Shown here: piece after piece, positions 29,960 to 41,387 of the stretch
How the letters are laid out: each line of letters opens with the position of its first letter
Position numbering within the stretch: the stretch's first letter is position 1
DNA from: Heliopora coerulea
Taxonomy: Eukaryota > Cnidaria > Anthozoa > Scleralcyonacea > Helioporidae
Length of the DNA stretch: 64,000 nt
Assembly: GCA_030142905.1 (NCBI GenBank)
Contig: JASJOG010000247.1
Span: 248,001-312,000 of the forward strand
Direction of reading: 5' to 3'
Notes under the pieces: generated by a model
Databases searched by the model: none
What the model was told of the DNA's origin: nothing
The model's input: only the letters and a program-made list of their open reading frames with translations
Program-made: the position numbers and the translations under genes

Positions 29960-31060
29960 AAGTTTCGTTTCATAATACCCTGAGGATGATTCTGAAATAG
30001 TATGTTTAGATCTAGTATAACGTTTGAGTTGTAGTTGACAACTACTGCGCGTTTTAGAGGGACAAATCGGTCAAACGTGCTGTCGTTCAGAACAATTATT
30101 CGCAATATGTCGTGCTGTTCTTGATGGATTTTAATCTGCTTTCAGAATAAATTTTCGAAATCCTTTTCATTTGAATTGAACTGATCACTTTCATAACTAA
30201 ACTTAGGATAATGAAGGCAGTCAAAAGAATAACGTATTTTTAATTCGTCTAATAACTGAAAATGTTTTCCCAAGTTCGTCCAGACGGATTACACGTTCCA
30301 AGTAAAAAAATTGAGCAATTTAATCATTTGTCCTTGAAAAGTTTTGCAAGTGAAATCGAGCTGCAAGTGACTGGAGGTATTCGGTAGTAGCACTGGATTG
30401 TGGGTAATTTCGAAAAGAAACGGTTGACACATGCCTCTAGGGGTCAAGTACTTCTTTTCAAAATAATGCGAAGAATACGATATTATTAACACTCGGTTAA
30501 ATAAGCTGATTGTTTTCTATTCAGAACAAAGACATAGCTTTAAGTAATGTGAATGCTCTTGGTGCATGCTGCCCTATGTACTTGTATAAATAATTATAAA
30601 TTTGCTTAGTCGGGACACCAGCCGACGTTGTAACGTAATTATTAACGCTTGGTGGAATTGAACCCCCAAACGAGATTTTTTAAATTTCCTCACGACCTTT
30701 TACCCACAACCCAAACGAACAGTAAACTACTCTACAAATATTTTTTCGTTAATTTTAGAGGCATGTCTTAGGGTTTACAAATCAACCAATGACGTGGACG
30801 TCCAGAAGTAAATTGTCGAATATTTAAAGCATGCACCACACAAGTCGGGTGGCTCAAGATACAAAGTATGTATCCACACCGTCGCTAGTCGCTGTCCAAC
30901 ATGTTTAATTTTGTAGAATTAAGATGTTTATTTGTAGGTGCTGCGCAACAAGAATCCAAGTACGTACCAACGTCAAATAACTGTCACGTCCTCAACACCT
31001 ACACATTGCTTATTCAGTTTCATGCACGACTACCTCTACATTATGTAGTGTGATATGTTT
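29960..31060. other. No gene seen
   Basis: Neither strand yielded a convincing exon. A weak minimal exon-like word (TTTGTAG, then GTGCTGCGCAACAAG and a GTACGT donor, 30934-30965, plus strand) was not supported. Confidence 0.4.
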
Positions 31061-31064
31061 AAAA

Positions 31065-31325
31065 AACGAGCAGGAGTGCTTTATCGGATATAAAACACAA
31101 GGCGATAGTCGAGTGTTTTTGATTTAATAGAGCAAGTACTGCATGTTTTTTAAATGGCTTAAAAAACAAATCCCTTAATACGCCAATTCGTGAAGAAATG
31201 TTGAAAATTAATGTTTTCGAAGCCCAGTAAATTGGAGGAGAAAAGTAACCATGTTTTTATCACGTATAAAGACACGACACGGTTATGATTTTCTTTTGTA
31301 TTTTCCTCATAAATTTTTAATGAGA
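31065..31325 (+). repeat. Dispersed repeat family, copy 2
   Basis: Starts GAGCAGGAGTGCTTTATCGG, has GATAGTCGAGTGTTTT, and ends with TATCACGTATAAAGACACGA and a T-rich tail. Same family as 13288-13553. Confidence 0.7.
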
Positions 31326-31343
31326 TTTTTAAGTAATATTTAA

Positions 31344-31620
31344 AAACCGAGCAGGAGTGCCTTATAAGGGATTTAAAACACGAAGCGATAGCCGAGTGTT
31401 TTAGATCCGATAAAGCACGAACTGCGAGTTTTTTAAATGTCTTCTGAAATTCACTCCTTAATACGTTAATTCGTGAAGAAAGTTTTGAAATTTATTCTTC
31501 GTAAGCCGAAAAAATTGAACTTCTTCATATATAAAGGCACATGTATCTTTATCACATATATAGATCTGACACGCTTATGATTTTTTGTCTTTTCCTCGTG
31601 AATTTTTTATGAATTTTACA
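31344..31620 (+). repeat. Dispersed repeat family, copy 3
   Basis: Starts GAGCAGGAGTGCCTTATAAG and shares CGATAGCCGAGTGTTTTAGA and the paired TATAAAG/CACATAT segments with copies 1 and 2. It is almost tandem with copy 2. Confidence 0.7.
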
Positions 31621-31798
31621 ATGCTATTTACATTTTACTTCTAAATGTGTCAGTGTTATAGATGTACGATTTATAGCCATGTGCAGGTTGACTTCACCAT
31701 GGTTATAAGTTTGTACAACGTGCCTCAAGCAAAAGCATTAGTGTGGTATTTTTGTTGTTGTTGTCTTTGTCCATCTAATTCTTTGTCTTCTTTTTCAG

Positions 31799-31869
31799 AA
31801 CCGTAAACATGTATCAGCCGAGCAACAAAGCTGCAGATGGACAGTGAAGTCGTGGTCGTGAAATAGTAT
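31799..31869 (+). CDS. Possible 3' terminal exon of an unidentified gene
   Basis: A long pyrimidine tract ending TTCTTTTTCAG precedes about 50-70 bp that are open in two frames. One ends MYQPSNKAADGQ-stop, the other VSAEQQSCRWTVKSWS-stop. A TTAATAAACC polyadenylation-like word follows about 60 bp later (31924). No upstream plus-strand exon or protein family was recognised, so this is tentative. Confidence 0.25.
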
Positions 31870-32790
31870 TTTAGACTTTAGTCTCACGTTGATAGGCCTG
31901 TATCTTACATCATGTATTCGGCGTTAATAAACCGAAAAGTTTTGTAACCAATTGTACATAATTCTCAAAGTTTCAATGTAGTCTGTAATAACGATTGTTG
32001 TTTGCTCGAAAACTTGAGCTGTTGATGGCTAAATACATGGTCAAAATTTTTTAACTTTCGTGGTTACATGTTATGGCGAGTTGCCTTGCTATTCCTAGAT
32101 TGGAATCGTGCTGAGTTATGTGTCCGACATTAAAAAGTAATCAATCGTACTTGCTATAAATGAGGTACATATTTAAATATATTTCTGAAAGTCAATTCGT
32201 GAACATTTCTCTTATGCGAATTAAATTTTGCAATGGAAGCAACTGATAGTTTTCTTGAATGTTACAGGAAAGTTGTATGAACGTTAAGTTGTCACGTTAT
32301 TCTGAAAGTTAGTAGGCCGCTCGTGAGAGTCCACAAAATAACGTTCCTATTGTAAATTCTTTGTTTTCATATTTATATACACCTCTCTAAAGTGTGCACA
32401 TACGTATATCTATTATTTTTAATAACAATCCTTAACTACAACTCCCGCCCAAATCCTCATGCTCCAATCATTATCTGATTGGCTACTGTCACATGACGTC
32501 ACAACAGTTCCCACAACGTGGAATTACAACGTTGTGCAGACGTTCCACCACCATGACTGTGACTGACCTGTCGTAAAAAGAAACATGGGGAGTTACAAAG
32601 CCTATGTGAACTTTTTCAAACTAGTATACAAGCCAAAAGACCAAACTTTTCAGCCTTGTGGCACCAAAATTTTTATTTTGATGGAAAAGGATGCACGGAA
32701 TAAATCAAGTCAAAATGGAAGGGTTAAAAGTTCTGCTTTACATTTTACGCTATCAAACTTGTCTGGACGTCATAAAGTGCCGGAACTCAC

Positions 32791-32961
32791 CATTCTGTCT
32801 TTCTGGAATATAACTCTTCGTTAAAACGTGTCGAACAAGTGATGCTGACACTGCGGCTGCAAAAAGTTGCCACTCTTCATTCTTGGTACCGTCCGCCCAA
32901 TCTGAAATGGCCTTGCAGACTATCCAAGGGATCCTAAAATGCCCACAAATATTATACAGTC
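32791..32961 (-). CDS. Nucleoside phosphorylase-domain protein, downstream exon
   Basis: The exon follows acceptor TTTTTCAG and reads, after the split Gly, LYNICGHFRIPWIVCKAISD, then WADGTKNEEWQLFAAAVSAS and LVRHVLTK, before a GTGAGT donor. PWIV-KAI-DWADG-K plus AA-SAS-LV is the C-terminal signature of the PNP/UDP-phosphorylase (MTA/SAH nucleosidase-like) fold found in invertebrate NLR-type and death-domain proteins. The phase (2 bases of Gly) fits the end of 35361-35990 exactly. A candidate terminal exon is at 32524-32567 (acceptor TACGACAG, 14 codons, TAA), in matching phase but unproven. Confidence 0.88.
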
Positions 32962-34132
32962 CTGAAAAAGACCAAAATATGTTAAAATTGATTGAAGAAC
33001 ACGATGTTCTGTATAGTGTCCAGTGATTGTGTGTGGTGTCTTTTTGCGTTTCCTTGCGTATGAACCAAGGTAGGTGAGCACGAATACTACGCTCATGAAC
33101 TGCGGTCGATGCTGCCTGTCACGTCCTTTAATGGTATATTACAGCTGTCACAGGCAAAGTACCTAATGTATCAAACCTAAGCAAGTTGTAAATTACAAAT
33201 ACAAGAGCAAGGAATATCTTTGAACACAACTAAAGAGAACAGGAACGTAACATTTCTAAAAGTTTATAACGGTTTTTTATAAATCCAAACTTCAAAGCCG
33301 CTGAAAGGTCTAAGCCTTCGGGAGCTTGAAAAAGATTAATTTTTCGCACAACGGGAAACTAACAACTGAAAAATCATTCAGTGGCTTTCAAATTACCCCA
33401 ATAAGACTGTTTATATGGACCTGTTTATATAAGACAGAGCTCAACTTCAAACAATCCTATAAAAGAGCCACAGTGAATTTCTCCCAATGATAATATTAGC
33501 CGTGGTTTACTTTCTCTCGTGTAAACGTCCTTTGTGAGAGATTTATATAGCATACTAATAAATTTTCAACTGCGTTTGATGTTTTTACAAACACTGTTGA
33601 ATTACGGAATTCACCTTTTCAGTCATCGATTTTCCCTTTTTGTTCTAAGCTTCGATCCGAAGTGTCTAAAGGATCAAGTTTTACACTAGAAAACCTGCAA
33701 TAACTTTTCTCGCAGAAGTATTTTTAGATAACTTTCACTCTGACGGACATTGCCAAAAACACATTTCCAGAGCTCAGAGAATTCGCAATTTACCAGCGAA
33801 GCGCCACCCCGTACTTCCCCAGTTGAAAGTTTGTGGCGAATTATGTTTCAGGGATCATATTTGCGCCTCAATATCAAACAGTTTCCGACGCCGGGTGACT
33901 CCCCATTACAAATATAGGAAACGTCAAGGACCACCCGAATACCATGAAACACTAGTGTTTTCTCCACTCAGATATAGAGGTTGTCTTCGATAACTGTAAG
34001 TGACAGATTAGACAGGAGCAGCCAAACCATTGGAAATCCAATACAGTGCAGAAGCGCATGTTGTATATTACTTATGATGCGCTAATGCATCTAAATGACT
34101 ATACCGACCGATTTGGAGATTCTGGTCTTTTT

Positions 34133-34539
34133 AGAGAAAGCAAATTCCGAAAAAGAAAGTCATCTTTTAACTTAAGATTTAAGTTAACGAAATATGAAAA
34201 CTGTGAAATAGTGATATTTCGATTTTATTGCAAAATCATCTTCAGACCAAGTGAACTAACATAAGCGGACCTAAGGTTTATATATACATGGGAAAGTGAT
34301 TACATCATTGATGAAGAATAGGGTAGGCGTAAATAGAGTAGGCGTTTCCTCAATTCTTCATCAATGATGTAATCACTTTCCCATGTATATATAAACCTTA
34401 GGTCCGCTTATGTTAGTTCACTTGGTCTGAAGATGATTTTGCAATAAAATCGGAATATCACTATTTCACAGTTTTCATCTTTCGTTAACTTAAATCTTAA
34501 GTTAAAAGATGGCTTTCTTTTTCAGAATTTGCTTTCTCT
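34133..34539. repeat. Long inverted repeat, two 187-bp arms
   Basis: Arms 34133-34319 and 34353-34539 are near-perfect reverse complements around a 33-bp spacer. Each arm includes a motif (CTGAAGATGATTTTGC, then AATAAAATCGAAATATC when read outward from the loop) resembling Penelope 3' termini. Transcribed RNA would form a very long hairpin. It lies in the intron of the phosphorylase-domain gene. Confidence 0.9.
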
Positions 34540-34593
34540 TATATTTTTTGAAATTGTCGGCTGGTCAAGGTTTTTGGTCTTTTTAGCTAAGTA

Positions 34594-35244
34594 AAGGTAC
34601 ATCTACACCGATCGCGAGCGAACATTTTAGAAACAAGTAAATATGTAAGCACCTAAACCGGACGCCAGCTACGTGAGCGTCCAAATTTAATTGAGCGAGC
34701 AACTTGAATCATATAAAAGTATGTTCTATGTTTTCGTACCCCACCCACGCGAGGAAATGAAGAAGGACTAATCGGAAAAGAGGAACTCAACCCCATGCAA
34801 GAGCTGTCAACATAGATTACAGCCACAACAAAGATCAATTAACAAAACTGAAAGATGGACGATAAACCTATGAAAATAAAGTAATAAGCAAATCCCGAAA
34901 AAAACCACCTTATAAATTAAGTTTGGTAATATCCTGTAGTACTTATTTGTGCGTTGTCTTCGCATAAAGGTCAATCCACTTGATTACGATACGCTCTTTG
35001 TTTTTCATTTCTTTAATTATGTCGTGCACGCACGGCCGTTTCTGTTGTCTTCGACGTGTCTGACGTAGAAAGAGAAGCGCCGCTACTTCACCAGTCTCTG
35101 TAATGGAGATCTTAGTTTAGGAAGACTTTATTTAAGTTTTCATGCTTGGTCAGAATAAGCGCAATGTATTAAATTATCCGTCGCGCTCCGTTTTCGTGAC
35201 GGAAGCATCGCTCGTGTCGTTCGCGTCCGGTCTAGATGCACCTT
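34594..35244 (-). mobile_element. Harbinger-like TIR transposon remnant, 651 bp
   Basis: The ends AAGGTACATCTACACCG and, reverse complemented, AAGGTGCATCTAGACCG extend into CGCGA-CGA words, giving inverted repeats of about 28 bp with five mismatches. They are flanked by TA(A). Inside, the minus strand carries an open stretch (35112 down to 34948) reading TGEVAALLFLRQTRRRQQKR, then PCVHDIIKEMKNKE. This resembles the arginine-rich N-terminal zone of HARBI1-type transposases. No DDE domain remains. Confidence 0.65.
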
Positions 35245-35360
35245 TAATCTAAAGAAATGTTTAACGATTCTGTATCCGATTTACAAGAGCTAAAATATTT
35301 TTCTTACCACTGATTAATTTGTTCCATAAACCAGATCATTTTTATTTAATGCCTACTTAC

Positions 35361-35990
35361 CTTCACCTTCCATTTCCCCGCCTATTGCATCCGGATACAA
35401 TCTTCTCAGTTCTTCTTTTCGATCTTTGCAGTCAATGAGCTCCGGGCCACTGATAATAAGCCCATCCTTAACCTTTGTTTTATATCCGTCACCACGTGGG
35501 CTCTCCCACCCCACCTTTCCACCAACGAATAGATTGCTTAATCGAGCTTGGCACTCCGAGATCACTCCTCGACAAATTTTTGAACCATCAGCGTTAATGC
35601 GACATGGAGCGTAAGTACCCAACTTAGTCGAAACCAAAACGTCACCCAATTTCTGCTTGTTTTTGTCCATCCCGAAGCAGACTCCTAGACAGATGATTGT
35701 TTTTGGACGGAGTTGCATAATACTATCTAGACATGCTACTTGTATTCCAGTAAGACCACTAGCTCCCTGGCCTGATCTCACCAGGGCTACTTTGTTCTTT
35801 CCAATTTGACCAAAGTATACCATGCCCAAATCTGTTTCGGAATCTGATTCCAATACTGGCTGAGGTAAAATCGCGTATGCTGCGCAAAATTCGTTGTCAT
35901 TAACTACAAGCAGAAGGACATCAACTGGGGTTTTGGCAGCTTTAGACCATTCAATCCTATCTGGCTTCATGTCTTCGAGTTCGATAACGT
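35361..35990 (-). CDS. Nucleoside phosphorylase-domain protein, main exon
   Basis: 210 codons opening VIELEDMKPDRIEWSKAAKT. Residues then follow the PNP_UDP_1 fold: PVDVLLLVVNDNEF, VYFGQIGKNKVALVRSGQG, RPKTIICLGVCFGMD, GDVLVSTKLGTYAPCRI, GLIISGPELID and GGEMEGEG at the donor (GTAAGT). The glycine-rich GVCFGMD and GGEMEG match the phosphate/ribose-binding and purine-site loops of MTA/SAH nucleosidases and purine nucleoside phosphorylases. In cnidarians this domain is often attached to NACHT, NB-ARC, TPR or death domains; none is visible here. The acceptor CTGCCAATAG at 35991-35992 is preferred to the internal ATG at 35970, because the frame stays family-like upstream. Its substrate cannot be told from sequence. 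Confidence 0.88.
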
Positions 35991-36302
35991 CTATTGGCAG
36001 AGGAGAGGAAAAGCTGCTTTCACCTTTTCAAAAAAAATAAAGTGAGAAGGATTTATAAATTTAGCATATTGGTGATTTGTAATCGATCCTATCAGATTCA
36101 AAAGACAAAGATATGGCAACCATGTTAGTTCTCCTTCGTACGTTCTCCCACTGGTTCTCGTAATACTGGTGCACATACGCAGCCAGCACCAGACTGGTAT
36201 CCACGTTGAATTTTTAGCGCATGCGCTTTTCGTGAAGTTAGGGAGTTGTTTAGTGTTATGAAAGAAGGTGTGGAATTTGAAAATGAACAGGTCAAGCCAC
36301 AC

Positions 36303-36687
36303 AAAATTGGCGGAACAAGATGAATAGATTACAAGGTAAAGGCAATGAAAAGGTACACCGACAAATATGGTTTGTACCTACAGCATAGAGAAAATGTAAT
36401 CACTGACACCAAAAAGCAAACAGGTAAGTCTTTACACTCAAGGGTAAATGTTGCCAGTTTGAGAAAGGTAGTACTTTGCTAGACGCTGCTTTCTTCATCG
36501 ACATTCTTGAGCCAGTGAGACGTTTAAGTTTGGCTACTCAAGGTAGTAAAGTCGACATAATTCAAATGGTTACCTGCATCGACAAGACAAGTGAGAAGTA
36601 CAAGAGGATGCTTGCTAGACTTAAGAAGCCAGATCAAGTTTGGGAGCAACCGATGGTTAATTCTTTGGTCAGTAAACTAAGCAGCGA
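36303..36687 (+). pseudogene. Fragment resembling ZNF862/hAT-like proteins
   Basis: From 36476 the frame reads LDAAFFIDILEPVRRLSLAT, then SKVDIIQMVTCIDKTSEKYK and RMLARLKKPDQVWEQP. It resembles the domesticated hAT-like region of ZNF862/ZMYM-type proteins (A-F-DVL-----LSL-TQ...V-------Y--LL-KL). It runs in frame into the DIRS reverse transcriptase at about 36688, producing a chimeric 121-residue ORF that ends at a stop in the RT. The earlier part (36303-36475) has stops. Confidence 0.4.
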
Positions 36688-38720
36688 GGAAACTTACACA
36701 TTCGACAACGTAACGTACAAATTTCAGTGCCTATCATTTGGACTCTCATCAGTCCTGTGGACATTCACCAAAGTTTTCAAACCCGTGATTGCTTTAGTGG
36801 GGAAACGGGGACTACGAGTGATTATCTACCTCGACGACTAATTGTTGATGCATCAGGACAAAAAGGAACTAACTCAATCATTCAACAAAGTATGCCTACT
36901 GTTCAGCGACCTGGGCTTCATCATCAACAAAGAAGAAATGCTCAACGACGCCACTCCAATCCATTGTCTTCCTCGGTGCCTTTTTGATCTCGATCAACGC
37001 GTCAGTGGAAGTACCTCACACAAAATTGCAGGGCTTGCTATCAGAAGTCCAGACATTGAACGAGGAAAAAAGTGCACCATCCAGGAACTCTCATCTATAC
37101 TTGGGCGAGTGACTCAATTGTCCAAAATAGGATTGACAATTGCACCTCTTCACTACAGAACATTGCAACAACAAATCACGGCAGTTCACCAATACGAATT
37201 TCTGGCTCGGAAAAACTGATCAACTTGACCTCGGAAGCATTAGCAGACCTATAGTGGTGGACATCCCCCAAACTGTTGGACGAAAACAGCACTCCGATAG
37301 TCTAACCAACATGCTGCATTACAATGCGAACAGACGCCTCCTCCCTGGGTTGGGAAAGCAGTTTGTCAAGGCTCGAGGACAGAGGGACACTGGAACAAAG
37401 ACGAGAGATAAACTCACATCAATCTTTTGGAACTCAAGGTGGCTTACTTCGCCATTTAGTCATATATGAACATTCGTTCACTAACAGGGAGTCACGTTTT
37501 CCAACAAATGGACAACTCAACGGCGGTAGCGTACATCAAGAAACGAGGAGGAACCAAATCAAACCAACTAACTCAAATAGCCTGGGACATACGGAACCTG
37601 TGTCAATCACAGACGATAACCCTGTTTGCACAACACCTTTCCGGAACCTAGAATACCAAAGCGGATGCAGAATCGAGACATCTGAACGACAGACCAGAAT
37701 GGACGTTGGACAAACAACTGTTCGCCAACGTCCAGAAACGTTACTTCACACCCCAAGTCGATGTATTCCTCATGTACATGTATCCCATCATCCGGATCCT
37801 AGAGCAATAGTGGTAGATGCTTTCTCACTGAACTGGAGTCAGTGGAAAACTTGGAAGGCCCTTGGAAAACCTGGGCTAGTTAGTGTGCTGAAAGGAATAA
37901 ATGTCCATTTTGAACGCCCGTGACTGATACTCTGGAGTTTCTTACATCCCAGTTTCGAGAATGAAACTTGGCGTACCGGACAGTCGGAGTGTACAGATCA
38001 TGTATATCTCAGTTCCACGACCTAGTTGATGGACATCAGGTCGGGAATATGCCAATAATATTGAGATTCGCCAAAGGAATTTCTGAATTACAGCCACCAA
38101 AACCCAAAGTATCCACTACCTGGTCTGTCGGCAAGGTAGTTGACTTCCTTCAAGTAATTGGTCCGATTGAAAGTTTATCGCTTCAGGATCTCTCCTTAAA
38201 GTTGGCTATGTTATTGGCTCGAACATCTGCAGCTCGAGTGCATTAACTGATACCATTAGCCAAGGTTAACGTTACCGTGAAAAAGGAGAGTCTGAGATTT
38301 CTTCTTTTCGACACGTCAAGAGTTTCAGGCCAAACTTTCCAGGGAGAGAAATAGCCCTTTTAGCCTACAAGGACGACGCCAGAATGTGTCGTACAGTGTC
38401 TAGAAGAATACGTCAAACGAACGGATGACATTAGACAAAATGAACAACAACTTATTTCATACGAAGTACCGCACAACGCAATTGGTAGCCAGACACTTTC
38501 GAGATGGTTGCGTACAATCCTTACTCGAGCAGGAGTTTCCAAGGAATATACAGGGCTGTCGACAAGGTCAACATCGACATCCGAAGAAGCAAAATCAGAT
38601 CTATCAATAGAAGTTATTCTTGAGGCTGCCGATTGGTCGTCAGCAAACCTTTTCAGAAATCATTATTATAGGCAGTCGGAAGGGACATTTGCAAATATTG
38701 TTTTAAACTTAGCTAAATAA
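36688..38720 (+). pseudogene. DIRS-type tyrosine-recombinase retrotransposon, decayed
   Basis: Domains in order. Reverse transcriptase 36688-37200: KFQCLSFGLSSVLWTFTKVF, VIIYLDD then a stop, LLMHQDKKELTQ, ELSSILGRVTQLS. RNase H about 37320-37690: TDASSLGWE, QQMDNSTAVAYIKKRGGT, KADAESRHLND. Tyrosine recombinase 37968-38720: YRTVGVYRSCISQFHDLVDG, LAMLLARTSAARVH, then after a stop SQTLSRWLRTILTRAGVSKE and ADWSSANLFRNHYYRQSEGT. Frameshifts and stops interrupt every domain (for example the stop after YLDD). No terminal or internal complementary repeats were identified. DIRS elements integrate by recombination and leave no target duplication. Confidence 0.85.
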
Positions 38721-39051
38721 AATGATTAAATAAAGTTAATATTTACGTTATGATGCCAGCAGTGTGGTAGCAAGGCTTCGTAATCAACACCAGCATTGCG
38801 AGTATGAGTCGGAGAATCTACGATGGATAAATTAAACCTCCCTGGTGGGTATTCTCCTGACACGGAGATGCAGTTTTCCTAGGACCTTGGAAGACTGATA
38901 AGAGCAATACTGAATCCCCACCTTGTGGAAAATCCTTTGCCACCCCCACCCTCATTTTCTTACAACAACACCTCAGCTTGTACTCCAGCAGAGGATAAAA
39001 GCTCGCAGGCACTAAAACTTCAACGCGGGTACCAGTCCACTGCTGGCCGCG

Positions 39052-39760
39052 GATCTGCACCAGCCAACTCAATTTCCATATCTGGAATGCTAACTGGGCA
39101 ATGAAAAGTGAAGCCAAGATGGCCGCCCATGGAAGACCAATTTTGGACGTCAGTTTCAGTCCCCTACGCGGGCTTGTACGTCAGTTTTAGTCTCCCACGC
39201 GGTTTTTTACATTTTCTGACAAGTTTTCTTTGGAAATACACCCAAAACATGCCTTCAAAATATAGAAATAAGCTTAAGAATTTTAAATATATTCCGAGAA
39301 AGTCAAACCGAGTTACAGGTTATATATTATCACTAAAATAAATTACAAAATATACGAGAAACCTGATAAAATGGTCTCGAAAAGTTACTTGAAGAAACTA
39401 CTAAGTGCACGTCATTTTTTTGCCGTTAGTTTACCATCTTCAGACAATTTAGTGCTCTTCTTAGGCCACACGGCAATAACGAATCCTTCTTAAATACTCG
39501 ATTGTGTAAAATTGGTCTGGTAGTATTTCGTCTAAACGCTTTTTCCATGGTTGGGAATGTTTTCGAAGCCGAATCAAACAAAAACTAAACATTAAAGTCG
39601 TGTAAAGGACTGGAATTGACGTGCATGACCGCGAAGAGGACTGAAACTGGCGTCCAAAATTTCCCTCCATGGGCGGCCACCTTAGCTTCACTTTTTGCCC
39701 GAGCGAATCACTGGCAGTTAGCATTCCAGGTATGGAAATTGAGTTCACTGATCTGCACTA
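39052..39760. repeat. Inverted repeat pair (about 135-155 bp arms)
   Basis: Arm 39052-39186 contains CTCAATTTCCATATCTGGAA, AGTGAAGCCAAGATGGCCGC and CAGTTTCAGTCC. The reverse complement of about 39605-39760 has the same words at roughly 80 percent identity. The central 420 bp have no ORF. Possibly two copies of one repeat or a non-autonomous TIR element. Confidence 0.6.
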
Positions 39761-40787
39761 GTATTGTTCGTATCGGTCTTCGAAAGTCCTCGGAGAACTA
39801 CATCTCTCCGTCAGGTGAGTACCGTCCGAGGAAATTTAATTTCCGCATGCAATAAGAGTTAATAAAATTTATTGATGATGGGTCAGAGTTGGCATTAGGG
39901 TTATAGTTTGGGTTAGGATTACAGTATTTTCAATAAGATTGTTAATATTGCATTAAGGCCACCGAAATATAACATACACCTTCCTTATCAAAAGAAATCC
40001 AACGCAAGCATTGCGATATTTTTCGTACCTCGAATGTCACGAGAGTGAAGTGTAAAAACGAATGTAGTTTTCTCATTAAAGTACACATCAAGGATTCCCT
40101 CGATTTTGGAAAGGTAATATTTGTTTCCATCTAACTTCATGCATGGGATCAATTGACTGCTTAGCAATACAAAACTACGCTCGAGCGTGTTACATAACTT
40201 AACAATATGTCCTGAAATTTTAACTTCGTGACGAGTTCTTTTTAATTTTTTTAAGAGACGAGTCGCCAGCAATATTCAGTTCTACCAAATTGCCGATAAC
40301 TACGGGACGTTTTAAGGATTTACTTCTGTCACCAGTTGAACATTGCTCCACGTGACCGAGCTCCCGCCATTCCCACCAAGGAAAGTTAATGAATTCTTTA
40401 CCGATCCCGTACAATGTAAATGTCAGAGCATGTGAAATTTTAATAAATGAAAGACGTACAGGAACAAATAAATAGAATCTTCCCTGCATTTCGGCTTACG
40501 CATGGTACTTGGCATATTTAAAAACTGAACAGCTTCCTAATGCTCATCAAGTTCCTCACATTACCATCCAGGGACTGTGGAGCAGTTCATCGAGTGAAGG
40601 GCGGACTGTGTAATCCACCCCCGGTTATTTATAATCACCCAAGGAAAAATGCTCCTTATTTTTCTTATTCATTTAGTAATTACAACACAGACAGGTAAAG
40701 AAAAACTCCAAAAGTTTGAAATACTAGCTATCACTGCTAGGTACCAAAGGTGCAAACCCTTTTCCCCACGGTTTAATATATTTAAAT
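39761..40787. other. No gene seen
   Basis: Neither strand shows a supported exon. The 89-codon minus-strand ORF around 40220-40489 has no recognisable domain. Confidence 0.4.
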
Positions 40788-40885
40788 AAGTAAATAAATG
40801 AACGAATAAAAGATTGAATGAATGAATAAATAAACAAATCAATCAATCAATCAATCAATTATTCAATAAATTAATTAATCATTTA
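40788..40885. repeat. AATN-type microsatellite (AATG/AATA/AATC units)
   Basis: Imperfect 4-mers AAAT, GAAT and then a cleaner run of CAAT units (AATCAATCAATCAATCAATC around 40838-40860). Confidence 0.9.
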
Positions 40886-41320
40886 ATACATAATTATATT
40901 ATTGAGATCAGTTTGCAACGCCAATGTAATTTATACACGAGGTTTTCCAAGAGAAGTAATGAGTAAGTTTTCGAAAGTTTCAGGAGCCTTAACGTTCGTA
41001 AATATCTTGCTGTTTGATATTCCCAAATGTATATGGTTTTTTATGGTGGGTGGAACTTCTACCATCTGATGTTGCAAGGGACCTGGTACATTTAACCGAA
41101 GAGATGGAATTTCCGTTATTCGACGAGTAAAATCCACAAGCCAAAGCAAGTCTTTCCGTGAGATCCGTCACGAAACAACCACTTTAGCTTACTAGTAGCG
41201 AGTGCTTTAGAAGGGTGGAGAATTTGGTGTCACCAACTGAAATTGCGGGGGGTCTGGGGACCACAATAAAGCTCCCCATTGCGGTATGATGAGAATCCCC
41301 AGTACCTCGACAGTCATTAC

Positions 41321-41387
41321 CTGAAGTTGGTGGAACATAATTACCAGTTTGTGGCACACTTTGTAAGCTGTTCATACGAGAATACTC
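41321..41387 (-). CDS. Candidate upstream exon of the phosphorylase-domain gene
   Basis: Between a good acceptor (TTTTTATAG) and a GTAATG donor the minus strand is open as EYSRMNSLQSVPQTGNYVPP plus TS and one base. That end phase (1) is the one required by the acceptor at 35990, where the first codon would become Asp (G|AC). No domain is recognisable and the intron would be 5.3 kb, spanning the DIRS relic. Support is compatibility only. Confidence 0.25.

Noticed and set aside
30934..30965. Mini-exon with TTTGTAG acceptor and GTACGT donor
   Set aside because: Only about 26 nt, with no flanking exons in phase or recognisable protein.
40931..41171. Two overlapping minus-strand ORFs of 60-72 codons
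   Set aside because: No motif or supported splice sites; they compete with each other for the same bases.
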